Below are positions 11,585 to 22,155 of a DNA stretch of 64,000 nucleotides, piece after piece (positions within the stretch are counted from its first letter, which is position 1; each line of letters opens with the position of its first letter). The stretch lies in NCBI GenBank assembly GCA_030998225.1, contig JAPYXD010000752.1:18492501-18556500 (forward strand), read 5' to 3'. The notes under the pieces were generated by a model. That model did not search any database. It was given only the letters and a program-made list of their open reading frames with translations, and was not told where the DNA came from. A program made the translations under genes and the position numbers. The stretch comes from Diplolepis rosae (taxonomy: Eukaryota; Arthropoda; Insecta; Hymenoptera; Diplolepididae).

Positions 11585-12240
11585 TATGTTAAATATACTG
11601 ATTCAAAACTGTGACGTGGTAAATTTTACCCGTCACTTAAATAGATATTTTGTTAAACTCACCGGTATGACAGGTGGGGTTATGTCCCGGGGAAAAAGTC
11701 GTGTGACGAGAGACCGCACTTCGTCGCCACCCGAGAGCACTCGAAACAATTATCACTCACTACCCACACTTACACTTCCTGTCCCGTATGTTCCATGCAC
11801 CACACGAGGACGACGGCACTAGAGGACAACGGCGTTGGAAAGGAGTCGTAACCGGTTCCGAGTTCCGAGCAGAAGTAAACACTGTCAGCCATGATGCCTG
11901 GTCGAACACCGATACTTATCGAGTCTTAACGGATCGAAGGATCGATTATCGGCGCCATGATGCACATGACGACTAGCTGTCACCACGTGATCCGGAAGAA
12001 GCAGTCTGGGGCATACTGACCTCAGGACTTTATATTTAGTATTTCCGACATCAGGAAACGTGCAGATGGAAATGACGAAAAATCTAATCTCATGCGGATT
12101 CTCAAAGCTTTCGCCTTAGAGTTTCTGAGCTAGAAACATGGCTTAAACGAACTAGAAACAAATGGATTCATCGCGATATCTAAAACAAAATACTCGAAAT
12201 GATCGCTACAACAATTTCGTTAAAAAATTTCAGACATAAA
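11585..12240. other. Flank of the DDE_Tnp_4 remnant, no gene seen
   Basis: GC content rises at 11660-12000. This could be the 5' end of the minus-strand element or unrelated DNA. The short frames here carry no recognisable motif. Confidence 0.3.
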
Positions 12241-12575
12241 AAAGCTGAATTTTGCGCTCTTCAAGTCAATGAAACGCCAGATACTTCGAGGATTTGGAAG
12301 AAATTGTGAATTTTTATAAAAATGATTTTGATAAAAATAGATTAGAGAATGATAGAGATCTGTTCCTGAATGTAGCATGTAGAAAAAACATCAACATCAA
12401 GAATTTGTCTGACATCGTATCATTTTTGCGAGAAAATACTTATTGCATTGGAATTATTCCAGAATTCGATAGATTTGTGCGTTTGATGCTGACTATTCCT
12501 GCATGTTCATGTACAAATGAAAGAAGTTTTTCTGTATTGAAAAGAATCAAAAATTGCGTTCGTGTAGTATGGTAG
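12241..12575 (+). pseudogene. hAT transposase C-terminal (dimerisation region) fragment
   Basis: The frame 12294-12575 contains LMLTIPACSCTNERSFSVLKRIKN, the hAT dimerisation signature (P-x-S/C-C-T-x-ERSFS-x-L+R+K). Upstream bases continue the similarity only in broken form, and the catalytic region is absent. It ends VRVVW instead of the usual longer helix, so both ends are truncated. Confidence 0.75.
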
Positions 12576-12639
12576 TGGTGTTTCTAGATTCAGATTCCAG
12601 CACCGGCATTTACTGACACTCGAGACTTTCCCGAAGCCT

Positions 12640-12938
12640 TTATTTTTGGAAGAATCTGGAAGATTATGACATCATAGAGCATCTTTTTAAGCTAAATGAC
12701 GAGGTTTTTTGGAAGTTTCTGGAAGTTTGTGACGCCATAGAGCCTCTTTTCGTGCTAAATTGTGAGGTTTGTGGAAGATTCTCGAAGCTTATGACGTCAG
12801 AAAGTCTGCATCTGTTCAATATTAATGTTAAATTTTGAGGATTTCCTGGAAAAATTGTTAAGCTTATGACGACAGATAGACATTATTTGGTTCATTTCCG
12901 TGCTAAATTGTCAGGTTTTTGGAAGGTTGTCGAAGCTA
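12640..12938. repeat. Degenerate tandem repeat, about 62-74 bp unit, four copies
   Basis: Four units share the frame TTATGAC(G/A)(T/C)CA..AGAG, GTGCTAAATTGTGAGG and TTTTTGGAAG..TTCTGGAAG. The second unit is closest to the first; the third and fourth are more diverged. It lies directly after the hAT fragment and may have been a subterminal array of that element. Confidence 0.6.
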
Positions 12939-13029
12939 ATGGTAATACACTATATCCTGAAAGATTTTTTGTATAGGGCAGGTTGGCTTCTAGAAAGAAC
13001 TCGATGTTTGTCGATTTCGTTGAAGGGCA

Positions 13030-13375
13030 GACGATTGAAGAATATTTCCTGGAAATAGAGGTGGGATATAAGAATGCATTCATTATATTGTTTAACGTTT
13101 AGGATGTTTATGGTAATAAATAAATTAGATTTGAAAAATGTCAAAGCGAAGGACAAATGATTTGAAAAATATTTCTTGGAAATAGAGATGTGGGATATGA
13201 GAATGCATCTTATATTGTATAACGTTAGAATGTTTTAAACAATGAATTTGATAAAATTTTTCGTCTCATACGTCGCCTTGAATCAGGCTATAAAATTACA
13301 TTACATAAGTGTTGTATATGGCTTGGAAATAGAGAGGTGGGATGTAAGAATGCACCTTATATTGCACTGTTCTGC
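13030..13375. repeat. Three spaced copies of a 45-bp motif
   Basis: The segment (C/T)(C/T)TGGAAATAGAG, GTGGGATATAAGAATGCA, then TTATATTG recurs starting at about 13037, 13167 and 13318, spacing 130 and 151 bases. Similar TGTATAACGTT sequence follows two of the copies. A diverged tandem array with a unit of about 140 bp. Confidence 0.6.
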
Positions 13376-14333
13376 TTTAGATTTTGTTGGTCAGAAATAA
13401 AAATTTTGTACAATGTGTTAACTCTAAATTATCTTTGGGAACGCCATCTCGGCTCCAACAGATACCTTGCTCATACTCTTATTTTGAATCTCATTCTGGG
13501 ATATTGTTTAGAAGAATTTTACGATTTTTTATAATGTTTAACCCAAGGGTTGAATTCAGAAAAATTATTCTAAAAATATTTTAATTATGCAGTAGAATAC
13601 TATGAAGACTTACATTTAAAATATATTAATTATTCACAGTTACTAATATTTTTCGAACTGATCAAAATTTAATACTTTTTGCAATATTTTTTTGTAAAAT
13701 GGACCTTGTTACCGACTTTAAAAAGGTGGTTTCGAGAAAACGCGCTTTAAAGTTTTCGGTGTGCGTGGCTACGACCGCTTGGCGCTGCTCCGCGCCCGCT
13801 GGGGAACTCCGAAACTATTTTAAGTATGACTTTCAAACTTCGGCATTATATTCTCAGATAGTATAGCTATAGATTAAAGCAAAAAAAATCGATTTTTTTA
13901 AAGTTCCAGGCAGAGTGCCCCCCTTAATGGAGATCAACGGGAACCTGGCAGTCTTGGAAAAAAATGAAATAGGATTAGTTTTCAAAAAAGTTTAAATATA
14001 CTTTTAAAATATATTGAAGTGTAGCGACCACTACATTTCCACTTATCCATTTAGTATAATAATTTCTTTAATTGCTTTTCTCTCAACAAATAACCTAAAT
14101 GTATTTCTGCAATCAATATACTTACAAATGTATTACAGAGTGCCGCCCAACCGTTATTAGAATAAGTAGAATATCTTACAGTTACCTTTTCATTCTCAGC
14201 AGCATCGTATCCCTTTGGGTTTTTCCCTTATATTATTCTGTACAACTTTTCCTTCGTTTTCATCTGTAACGGTCTGACTAATAGTTGTAATCATAAATTC
14301 TGGGATTAGGATTTTCGGCCCAGCTGTGGCCAC
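13376..14333. other. No gene seen
   Basis: A GC-rich patch at 13740-13810 (CGCGCTTTAAAGTTTTCGG onward) stands out but encodes nothing I recognise. The other short frames look incidental. Confidence 0.4.
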
Positions 14334-14400
14334 CAGTGATCCCAGATCGTGGGAGCTGGCGGCCCCCACCACGCTCCCATGTGGGAGCACACACAATCAA
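14334..14400. mobile_element. One end of the hAT MITE family seen intact at 31194
   Basis: CAGTGATCCCAGATCGTGGG and AGCTGGCGGCCCCCACCA are shared with the terminal repeat of the intact element at 31194-31355 (two mismatched bases or so). No opposite end is found within 300 bases, so this is a truncated copy or one terminus of a longer relative. Confidence 0.6.
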
Positions 14401-15728
14401 GCGCGCCGTGTCAGTGTGTCCCCCACTTCCTCGCTTCGATTTCACGCTTTCGTCTGTTGAGCCAAGATCGAAAATTATGTTTCTGTCGACTTCGTGTCAA
14501 AGTGGCGCGAAGCAGACGACAAATTTAAAATCACCAAATTTATCATTTAGGATATTACCTTTCTTTCTTTGATATTTCCGAAAACATTCACTTAAAATGA
14601 ATATCTAAACATTTTATTTTAAATTTTAGGATGATTTAAAGACTCAAAAGATGATTTTCTATTAAAATTTAAACTCGATAAATTTTCAAAGTTTCAAAAC
14701 AAAATAATATCAATTTCAATAGTTTTTAGCTGTGAAAATCAAATAGTTCAATTAGAAAATTATGTAGAGAATATCATATATTAAGGAATGGTAAAATATG
14801 ATATTGTAGTTTAAAAAATAAAATATTAAAATACTTAAGTAATACATAAATTATATCTAGTTATACACTCGAAATTACACGATAGAGTTTCTTCTTTGGT
14901 ATGAGGCAACATTGAAAAAATTTCATTCAAATAAAATACTCAGAAAACTTTTTAAAATACGTAATATTATTCACATATGAATTTTATTATAAAACTGTGA
15001 ATAAAAGGTTTCAGTATTCAAAAAACCAAAATCACATCTAAATTTGCATACGAAATTACACTTTACGATTTCTCTTATATAAAATACAAATATTTATTTC
15101 AAATAAAATAGTTTTTAAAAAATTTTGTAGTACGTGAATCAACTATATCAATTAAAAAATTTAATGGAAAATATTTTATTTAAAAAAAATAAGTATCGCT
15201 CCTTGATGCAGCGCCGCCTCCAAGATAAAAAAAATTATTATTTATAATAAAAAAATTAATAATAACTAAAGAACAATCTTCTCTTTGGCATATGATCGCT
15301 ATTTATAAAATAATCACTCATTCCTTCATTCTCTAAGTGCCCCACGCGCAGAGGTCGTTATGCTTTCCGGCTCCTCAATTGTACTAAAAAATAGGACTCT
15401 TACAAGTGATATTTACTAGCTACCTTTCTTTCATATTTTTAGAAATAAAGATCATTGATGAGAATTGCAATCAGAGTCGAAACGTTTGATTTAAACTACT
15501 GTTTTTTTCATTTATGGACCCTAAAGCTCATCCACCAAAACTGCAAATATTATTATATTAATTATATATAATTACTTGTTTACAATATTTTTCATTATTT
15601 TTTAATAGTAATCTTCAGATATTTTCTAAAAGTAGTCCATTGACATTCAATTCTAATCCCAATAAAGAAATGCAAGGACGTAGAGATAAAGTCAGTGGAT
15701 AATCACAATATGCATATTATATATATAA
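14401..15728. other. AT-rich DNA with faint repeats, no gene
   Basis: Two segments (about 14800-14990 and 14990-15180) look like diverged direct repeats: both contain CGAAATTACAC, a GAT(A)GAGTTTCTT-like block and ATAAAATA...TTTTTAAAA. No ORF longer than chance. Confidence 0.35.
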
Positions 15729-16185
15729 AGTTCAGTCACGCTACTGACTTACTTAAATAAACGACAACGGATGGGAAAAGAAATAAAGAACATCGTTTTT
15801 TGTTTAATATACTATTTATTCAAATTAAAAAAATTCATTAATTCTCAAACTCTTCAATTACTAATATTACATCATTCTTAAAAAATTAAGTAACCACTAT
15901 TAGTTTTTTCCTTCTTTTACTGTTCACACAAGCAATTTTCTAAAAGTATAACGTTTTGCAATGAACAATTACAATTCGGTATATTTTTAACATGATAAAA
16001 ACATTGAATACAATTTTTTAATTCATTTTTTAAATGTTGAAGTGAAGAACATTTTTGATCAAACATATCAATAATTTTTGTAGACGGTTTAGTAAAACGT
16101 TTCAACCAATTCTTTTTCTCTGAACCCTTTACGTAAATTGTTTAAGCATTTCTTGAAATATTTTCAATAATAACTTCCATCATTT
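15729..16185. mobile_element. Terminus of a Polinton/Maverick-like element, copy 1
   Basis: Starts AGTTCAGTCACGCTACTGAC and is alignable, inverted, with 34500 back to 34000, where a Polinton-type integrase C-terminus lies next door. AG termini fit Polintons. The AATAAAGAAC block and the small ORF follow in the same order in both copies. The target duplication and the rest of this copy were not found. Confidence 0.45.
15917..16185 (-). pseudogene. Small cysteine-rich ORF of the Polinton-like end, broken copy
   Basis: Minus-strand frame whose last 62 codons are open; upstream it continues as YVKGSEKKNWLKRF after one in-frame stop. It aligns with the intact ORF at 33968-34336: KIID(M/L)(F/Y)(D/E)-x-KC, then a C-F-(Y/H)-H-x-KNI block, C-(S/A)-LQNV and LCL/CLC. 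The paired cysteines and histidine suggest a small metal-binding module. Function unknown; no named family recognised. Confidence 0.5.
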
Positions 16186-16507
16186 TGTCACGTCCTGTGA
16201 CCTTCAATATTTATTTATAATAATAACCTGTGCAAAATTAATAAAAAGACTTTACGAAATCATATTTATAAAGCATCAGGTTGTGAATGTATTGATCATA
16301 GGAAAATGTAAGTGTTTAGACGAAGCAACATTGTACAGATTAGGGAACACCCTTTGGAATGTATTTTATACATAAATTTCTAATACCTGCCACCGCAGCA
16401 AAAGAGTGAACTTGAAGGTTCACTGACCCAAGAAGAAGGAAAATTCGGGGAACCAGAGAGAAGACTTATTCTCTACATTTTTTCCCCTTTTTTCTGAAAA
16501 GCAAATA

Positions 16508-16970
16508 AATGAAGGGGAGGATGTTAGGATGATATCCAACCATGGGTTGACAGGTCAGGAAAGTATCGACCAGAAAAAGGGTCTATAAAAACACTTGTTC
16601 CTTTGGAAAGTCTCAGTAATCTTGTAACGAGGTTACACTAGTGCCCCGTGAGGACACAGCCCTGCGACCGGAATTCGGGGGAACTCGGCCCGGCATGCCC
16701 TGCGATCACGCGCTGTCGCCGGTTACCGGTGTGGAGTCTAGTTGGATCTAGGCCAGTGTGTCGCTAGACGAATCGACTTCGGTACGTGCGAAACAACCCC
16801 AACCTGTCATCTCCCTGTTCGAGTCTGCTGTGTGGTCGCGTGACGAAGAAGTGTAAGATATAATAAACTTAATGACTGGGACTACTGTTTTAATTGTGTG
16901 CACCTTCTCGGCGTCCATCCGGGCTGATATTCTGTTCTAGAGAGTGAAAATCGTGCAGACATCTTAAGAA
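16508..16970 (+). mobile_element. Polypurine tract and 3' LTR of an LTR retrotransposon (probable)
   Basis: GAAGGGGAGGA (16511-16521) directly precedes TGTTAGGATGATATCC (16522 on), the arrangement of a polypurine tract and an LTR start. Inside are a TATA-like TCTATAAAAACAC at about 16580 and a polyadenylation-like ATAATAAACT at about 16860. The right end is not certain (CAGACA near 16967 is a candidate). BEL/Pao or gypsy type; no coding region upstream to decide. Confidence 0.45.
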
Positions 16971-17199
16971 TTTGAAGTTAAATTTGAAGTACATTTGTAG
17001 TACATTTGTTCAGAAGTTTGGATTATCAGTATTTCATCCAGTTTCCAGGTTTTATATAAAAAGGCTCCAGTTCCAGTCTTCATATAAAGAGGCTCCATTT
17101 CGGAATAAAAGGCTTCCGATTTGAACTTCAAGGGACTCCAGTTTGAATATTCTGAAGAAATTTAACCCTCCAGTTGTACTTCTACACCTGCATGGCTGT

Positions 17200-17445
17200 A
17201 TTCTAAATAATCAGTAAGTCTAGATTTAATAACCTCTCCAAGAAGGAAATTTCAACAACTTGTTCTCTCTCGCTATTTTTCTCTAGTGTAAATTGTCGCA
17301 ATAAAAGTGGTTGATAATTGTGACTTTTGATAACCTTTCTTTGTTAGCTATCTGTTTCCGGTGAGAAGTCTTTTAGGTCTCTTCTCCGATCAAAAACGAA
17401 GAGAAATAAATAGAATAATAAAAGATGAGAAACCAGGACGTTACA
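17200..17445. mobile_element. Right end of an LTR (…GGACGTTACA)
   Basis: The segment ends AACCAGGACGTTACA after AAATAAATAGAATAATAAAAG. The end at 22155 has the same architecture: a pairable purine/pyrimidine block, AATAAA-like sequence and CAGGACGTTACA. The ending is the inverse complement of the LTR starts TGTAACGTCC (62899) and TGTTACGTCC (18235). Confidence 0.4.
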
Positions 17446-18234
17446 TACCACTTTCATTTTTTTTAGTGCATCGTCCAGGAAACTAAAAAGCTAACAACAG
17501 AAAGAAAGAATTAATAAATTTATTGATTAATAAATTTTTTTTTTTTTTTAATAATCAACTTCTTAGTGGCATTTTTAAAATATATATAGATATTTTGTAA
17601 AAAAGAGAGATTATATTTGTCTGTAAATTCCTTCTTTAATCAAATATAAATATTTCATACATGCAAAATATGACTTATATTTGAAGTGAAAAAAATAGTG
17701 TTAAGTGTTAAATATTAAAATAAAAATTAGTAGATATACTTCGCGTGTTCGCAACCTCTGCCATCGTCGATAAAATTAAACGGTACAATGAACAAACCTT
17801 GCATGCATTCTTTGTAGCAATATTCAAGTGAAGGGTTTAAATAAAAAATAAATAGGAAGAAAATAAATTAAACTTTTTTTTCAAAATTTTAAATACATGT
17901 TTTTGCAAATTAATTTTTTCAAGTAAAAAGATTACTCAAGGCTTATGCTTGGGTCATCCTTGTCTAATCTGGTACTAAAAAAATTCAATACTTGTTAACT
18001 AGGTTTAAATTCAAGTTTTGAACAGAAAAAAATTAAGCACCAAGAGACTATAAGTCCTTTTTGGATTCGTCGAACGGTTAGCATCACTTGGGCAAGGCAA
18101 AATTCGAAGTGCTTACATTTTACTGTTTTTAACTTTTATTTTTTCTCTGTTGACAAAAAACTGACAATTTCAACTTTTTGGCGATTATCAGAATTTTGTA
18201 ATTACACAAACTAAGCAGGAAGTTGTGCTTGAGT
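17446..18234. other. No gene seen
   Basis: AT-rich with poly-A/T tracts. No feature supported. Confidence 0.4.
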
Positions 18235-18546
18235 TGTTACGTCCCGACTAAAAGGCGAGGGTAGGTTGGATTTTTGGATGTAAGGGAGAAGGTTAGCTGA
18301 TTATATCAGGTTGGTAAGACCTGATAATTTATTTTTGTTTGTGGGTACGTTGTCACTTGTCAGGTCTATGGGCCCTGAGCTGTTTACAATGATAATAAAA
18401 CACTGAATTTACGAATATATAAGGTAATTTATTATAAATAAATAAGTTGTTGCACAAGTTTTCATAAAATGATACTTAGTTGGTAACTTATACTACTTCT
18501 CAAGACGAGAAGGCAATGTTATGAGTTTTATGCGGTTATGAGCCAA
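18235..18546. mobile_element. Left end of an LTR-type element (TGTTACGTCC…)
   Basis: TGTTACGTCCCGACTAAAAG begins here and is the counterpart of the GGACGTTACA ends at 17445 and 22155. If 18235 and 22155 belong to one insertion it is a degenerate 3.9-kb element holding the hairpin repeats, the 29-bp array and the copia fragment; they may also be separate LTRs. Confidence 0.35.
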
Positions 18547-18710
18547 ATATACAGGTTTTGAGATGCCTATATATGTAACTTCCGCAGTTGATTGTGGACG
18601 TTTTACGCTAATATACTAGGTTTTGAGATGCCTAGGTATACAACTCACGCTCCACATTCGGCGTTATAGTTAATATAATAAGTTTTGAGATGCTTATTTA
18701 TATTTATATA
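18547..18710. repeat. Three tandem hairpins with identical loop and covarying stems
   Basis: A unit of about 64 bp occurs three times. Each has the loop TTTTGAGATG (18556-18565, 18621-18630, 18683-18692) between complementary arms. The arms differ between copies but stay paired: AGG/CCT, then CTAGG/CCTAG, then ATAAG/CTTAT, each extended by several A-T pairs with one bulge or mismatch. Linkers (CGC..TTG, CGTT) are also related. This pattern implies selection for, or copying of, a folded structure, as RNA or single-stranded DNA. Confidence 0.7.
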
Positions 18711-19198
18711 ACTTACTTGTCTACCTCCTAAATTAGAGGGCAAAAGAGAGAATTGTCGTTTATTACTCCTGTTATTGCAAGTCAACGCGCACAAATCCTT
18801 GCAGGATAGTTGAGTTTCGTTTGAGTCTCCGTGAGGTAGCAAAACAACGATAAATTTTGCAGGAGGTATGGTGTAAGGGATGCAAGTCCACCAGCAACTG
18901 ATGTGATCAATTATCCGCTTACGTATCTTGTTGAGTACACGAGAAATGAATCAAACATGCACTTGTTAACAAGATAGGTTAGTTCGTCCCGATTTCAGAA
19001 ATAAATCACTATTAACCGACAGGACTAAATACGACGATACACGTAATCCAAAGGAACTATCTAGCACTACGGTTTCCGGACTTGCACCACTTAAGGACCA
19101 AGGATTTTATTTACCAAGTACCGAATGTTGAGTTGCTCATAGAAATCCAATGAGACTTACGTTTATCGAAGGGTCTATTAGTGGGAGCAGATCAACGT
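18711..19198. other. No gene seen
   Basis: No supported feature; a minus-strand 65-codon frame at 18645-18842 overlaps the hairpin repeats and has no recognisable motif. Confidence 0.4.
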
Positions 19199-19307
19199 AA
19201 ATCGGTGGCACGGCACGTTCGAATCGTAAATCGGTGGCAAGGCACATTCGAATCGCAAATCGGTGGCAAGGCACGTACGAATTGCGAGTCGGTGGCCAGG
19301 CACGATC
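19199..19307. repeat. 29-bp tandem repeat, 3.7 copies
   Basis: Units at 19199, 19228, 19257 and 19286 follow AAATCGGTGGCAAGGCACGT then TCGAATCGC, with one to four differences per unit. The last unit is cut after 22 bases. Period is exactly 29 bp. Confidence 0.9.
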
Positions 19308-20225
19308 TCTGCAATGGTTCATGAGTTCATCTCTTCTATTGCCCAATTTTATATCTAGTTTTCAAATAAATGCATTTTTAATTACTCATTTCTGCATTTA
19401 TTTGTTTACAATTTGTGTTACTTATTTTATGAACTATGATCATTAATTGGTTGCCAATGATCAGTCAATCAATTTCTTATCTATGATCCATAATCAATGA
19501 TCGATTTTTATTCATTGATCGTGATCGACTCATCGGCAATCAATACACAATGGCGATAATATTGATCAATACTATTTTACTACCCGAGATATTAATAATA
19601 GTTATGGTGTAATGTTGATACATAATTAATATTAACATAATAATGATTATAATATTTAGTCATTATAATTAGTGAGGCTGTGCCGATAACTTCTCATTCT
19701 CTCATTAGGTTATTAGCACAGCGTTACTACTTTATCGGCACGCGGTGTGAGTTACTGACTCATTACCACGGGTGTAATTACCATATAGACAGAGCGCTGT
19801 TCTTCTTTATCTCTTATTACCATATGTCAAACCGATTCGTCGACGTGAGGTATACATAGGTTTACCTCATGCGCACAGCTACCCGGTCCATATAATAATT
19901 TATCATAGGAACACTCTTATACTTGAATGATGTCTTCCTCGTTATCCTCGGTGTTTGGCGTGTTGCCCTTGCACAGGGGCAATATAAAATTTTGAAAGTT
20001 ACTGGGATGTAACAGAGTTAGGCCTAATTAATTTTGTATTACATAAATTCTGCTTCTCGGCTATCGTGAATTCTGTGAATGACAATTACCCAAGATTCTG
20101 TGCTTGAGTCTAGCGTGGCTAATTTCTCATCACTGAATTATAGAATTGTTAAAAACACAAAATAGGATGTTGAAATAAAAATTTATTCTTATTGATTTAA
20201 TTTCCAGTAACTGAGATTTGTTTTG
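19308..20225. other. AT-rich, TGATCA-rich segment, no gene
   Basis: At 19436-19530 the sequence is full of TGATC/GATCA words in both orientations and can fold in many ways. No ORF or known element. Confidence 0.35.
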
Positions 20226-20452
20226 GGATATAGCTTTTCACTTTTGTGGGAAGTTATATTAAACAGTGACTAGCGAATTGCTCGCTCAGCTATCCCCAAA
20301 CTAGAGTCTCAGAAACAGATTTGTAACTAATTTAATAAATTTTAAACCTAAAATTTCGATTACTGCAATCAAAAATTTGTTTAAGGATATAGCTTTTCAG
20401 TTTCGTTGGAAGTGATATTAAAAAACGATCAGCAAATCGCGCGCTCAGCTAT
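20226..20452. repeat. Two direct copies of a 70-bp unit
   Basis: GGATATAGCTTTTCA then GGAAGT(T/G)ATATTAAA, ending CGCTCAGCTATC, occurs at about 20226-20295 and 20385-20452. Within each copy the ends are inverse complements (ATAGCT...AGCTAT), so each can close as a long-loop stem. Confidence 0.65.
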
Positions 20453-21220
20453 CAGTAGTAGAGCTATGTTACTCCTGCATCACTTACCAACCGAGCAGGT
20501 TCTGTTCCATGCTAAGTCCCAACAGATGGAGCTAGCACACAAATACTACTCGGACGGTAATGTAGATTGCTCGGTCAATAATGTAGATATAACTGGGAAG
20601 AATGCTAGTAAGTCCAAAGGAAAGATTGCAATTGGTATATCTGGGGGACAAGCAAAAGAGATGCTTGGTGATCTTGCAAAACTAAATTAATTAAACCAAA
20701 GTAAACCTACTCAACCAAAATTTAATTTACTTAAACTAAATTAAACTAAATAGGTAAAAATAAAACTAATATATTACTGAACTATTTCCATCGCAAACAG
20801 GAGCAGAATGATCCAGCCAGGCCAGGACCAAGCTCAGCGCCAGAACCAGGCTTAATAACGGGGCCGAACCCAGCACTAGAATAAGTTGCAGTACCAACGT
20901 TGGAACTGAGCATGATTCAGCCTGCATTTTATTATTGTGCTAAGAGTTTTTCAAACTACGCAGTATTTCTACCAACGTATCAATCGATTCCACCACTTTT
21001 GCCTCCAGCTATGTCACCGTTTTTTTTCGAACCATACCTGCAGTCAATTGTGCCTCTACTTATGCCCAATCTCATCCATCCAGACATACACTCATACAAT
21101 AACCCATTTATACCTCTGCCCTTCTATTCAGTAATGCAATCACTTACTCAACCTTCCATCCCACCAGCCATTTGTGAAGACATGAAGACCCTTCATCTTA
21201 ATTTGCAAACTACCATTTAA
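20406..21220 (+). other. Two unrecognised open frames (94 and 106 codons)
   Basis: Frames 20406-20690 and 20900-21220 are open. The second is proline-rich with repeated I-P-P-x-L-P-P-like spacing; the first includes SRAMLLLHHLPTEQVLFHAK and a Gly/Lys-rich end. They might be remnants of a gag-like region in the surrounding LTR debris, but I recognise no domain and cannot exclude chance frames. Confidence 0.2.
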
Positions 21221-21328
21221 GCTACCATCCATCCAGAAATTGTAGAGCCCACCACACCACCGACCATACAGTCTCAGTTACACCTTCAAGCTCAAGTCAC
21301 AACTGCTCAAACCGCTCTGTTTGATGCT

Positions 21329-21740
21329 CTAAAGTTCGGAGCAAAACAGGAGCCTGACTTGAGCCTGAAGGAGCAATTTATGTTCAATAATTTGATTTTT
21401 ATCACTTTTATTATGTATATTTTTATTAATCTCACTTTCAATTGATTTGACCTCATTGACTTCTTCATTTTCAATAAAACCAACTAAGTTAACACTTTCT
21501 TCAATTACATCTATATGCTTCGCTACAATTACTTTATTGTTTATCAAAACTCTATAACCTACATTTTCATACCCGACTAAAACTCCTAAGTCTGCTTTTC
21601 TATCCCATTTACTCCTTCTTTTAATTTCCGGGACTCTAACGAAAACTCTACTGCCCTACAATTTTAAATTTCTAATATCGGGTTTTTCACCTATCATAAT
21701 TACATATGGAGTCTTTTTCTCATAAGTAATAGTTTTCCGT
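21329..21740 (-). pseudogene. Ty1/copia integrase C-terminal fragment
   Basis: On the minus strand the sequence reads GEKPDIRNLKL, a stop, GSRVFVRVPE, KRRSKWDRKADLGVLVGY and YRVLINNKVIVAKHIDVIEE. That is the copia motif between the integrase core and the reverse transcriptase (KPxxxHLRxFGxxxxVxxP...KxxxxxxxGY). A TAG replaces the usual Phe codon before GSRVF. Both flanking domains are missing. Confidence 0.75.
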
Positions 21741-21929
21741 CGACTCCGCGGATTCTAGTGAGGTTGATGAAATGAACCTACAGTCTACAGTGCAGTTGTC
21801 ATTGGAAGTGCAACTCCGTTGAGAGTTATCGAAGGGATTAAGTTTGGAATTACTCAGAGCCCCGAGGGAAGGAGATCGAAGGAGCTCTTTTTAACCAAGG
21901 AATATATCTTCATAAAGGTTAGAAGTATT
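21741..21929. other. No gene seen
   Basis: Short unassigned interval between the copia fragment and the LTR end. Confidence 0.3.
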
Positions 21930-22155
21930 CAAGTACCCTTGTTTGCCCCTGTAATTATTACTTTAATTGACGTTTCTTGAATGTAACTTAAAGGATATTG
22001 TGTGTGGTGTTATATTTATGTCTTTTTTTATTGTTGGATATCCCTGACCCAGTTTCGGTTTAAAGATCCTTCTGATCTTTTTAACGATCTAAAACGGGGA
22101 ATAAATTAAAATAATAGTATAGGTAGGTACCAGGACGTTATTCTAGGACGTTACA
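21930..22155. mobile_element. Right end of an LTR (…GGACGTTACA), second copy
   Basis: Ends CAGGACGTTATTCTAGGACG then TTACA at 22155; the GGACGTTA end is duplicated (22131-22140 and 22146-22155). It contains AATAAATTAAAATAATA and a pairable GGTTTAAAGATC...GATCTTTTTAAC hairpin, matching the layout of 17340-17445. Confidence 0.4.

Noticed and set aside
16522..16970. Solo LTR with target duplication
   Set aside because: No 5-bp duplication flanks the candidate ends; the polypurine tract before it points to the 3' LTR of a longer decayed element instead.
20900..21220. Proline-rich ORF as a real structural protein
   Set aside because: No homology recognised, surrounded by retroelement debris, and composition bias alone can keep it open.
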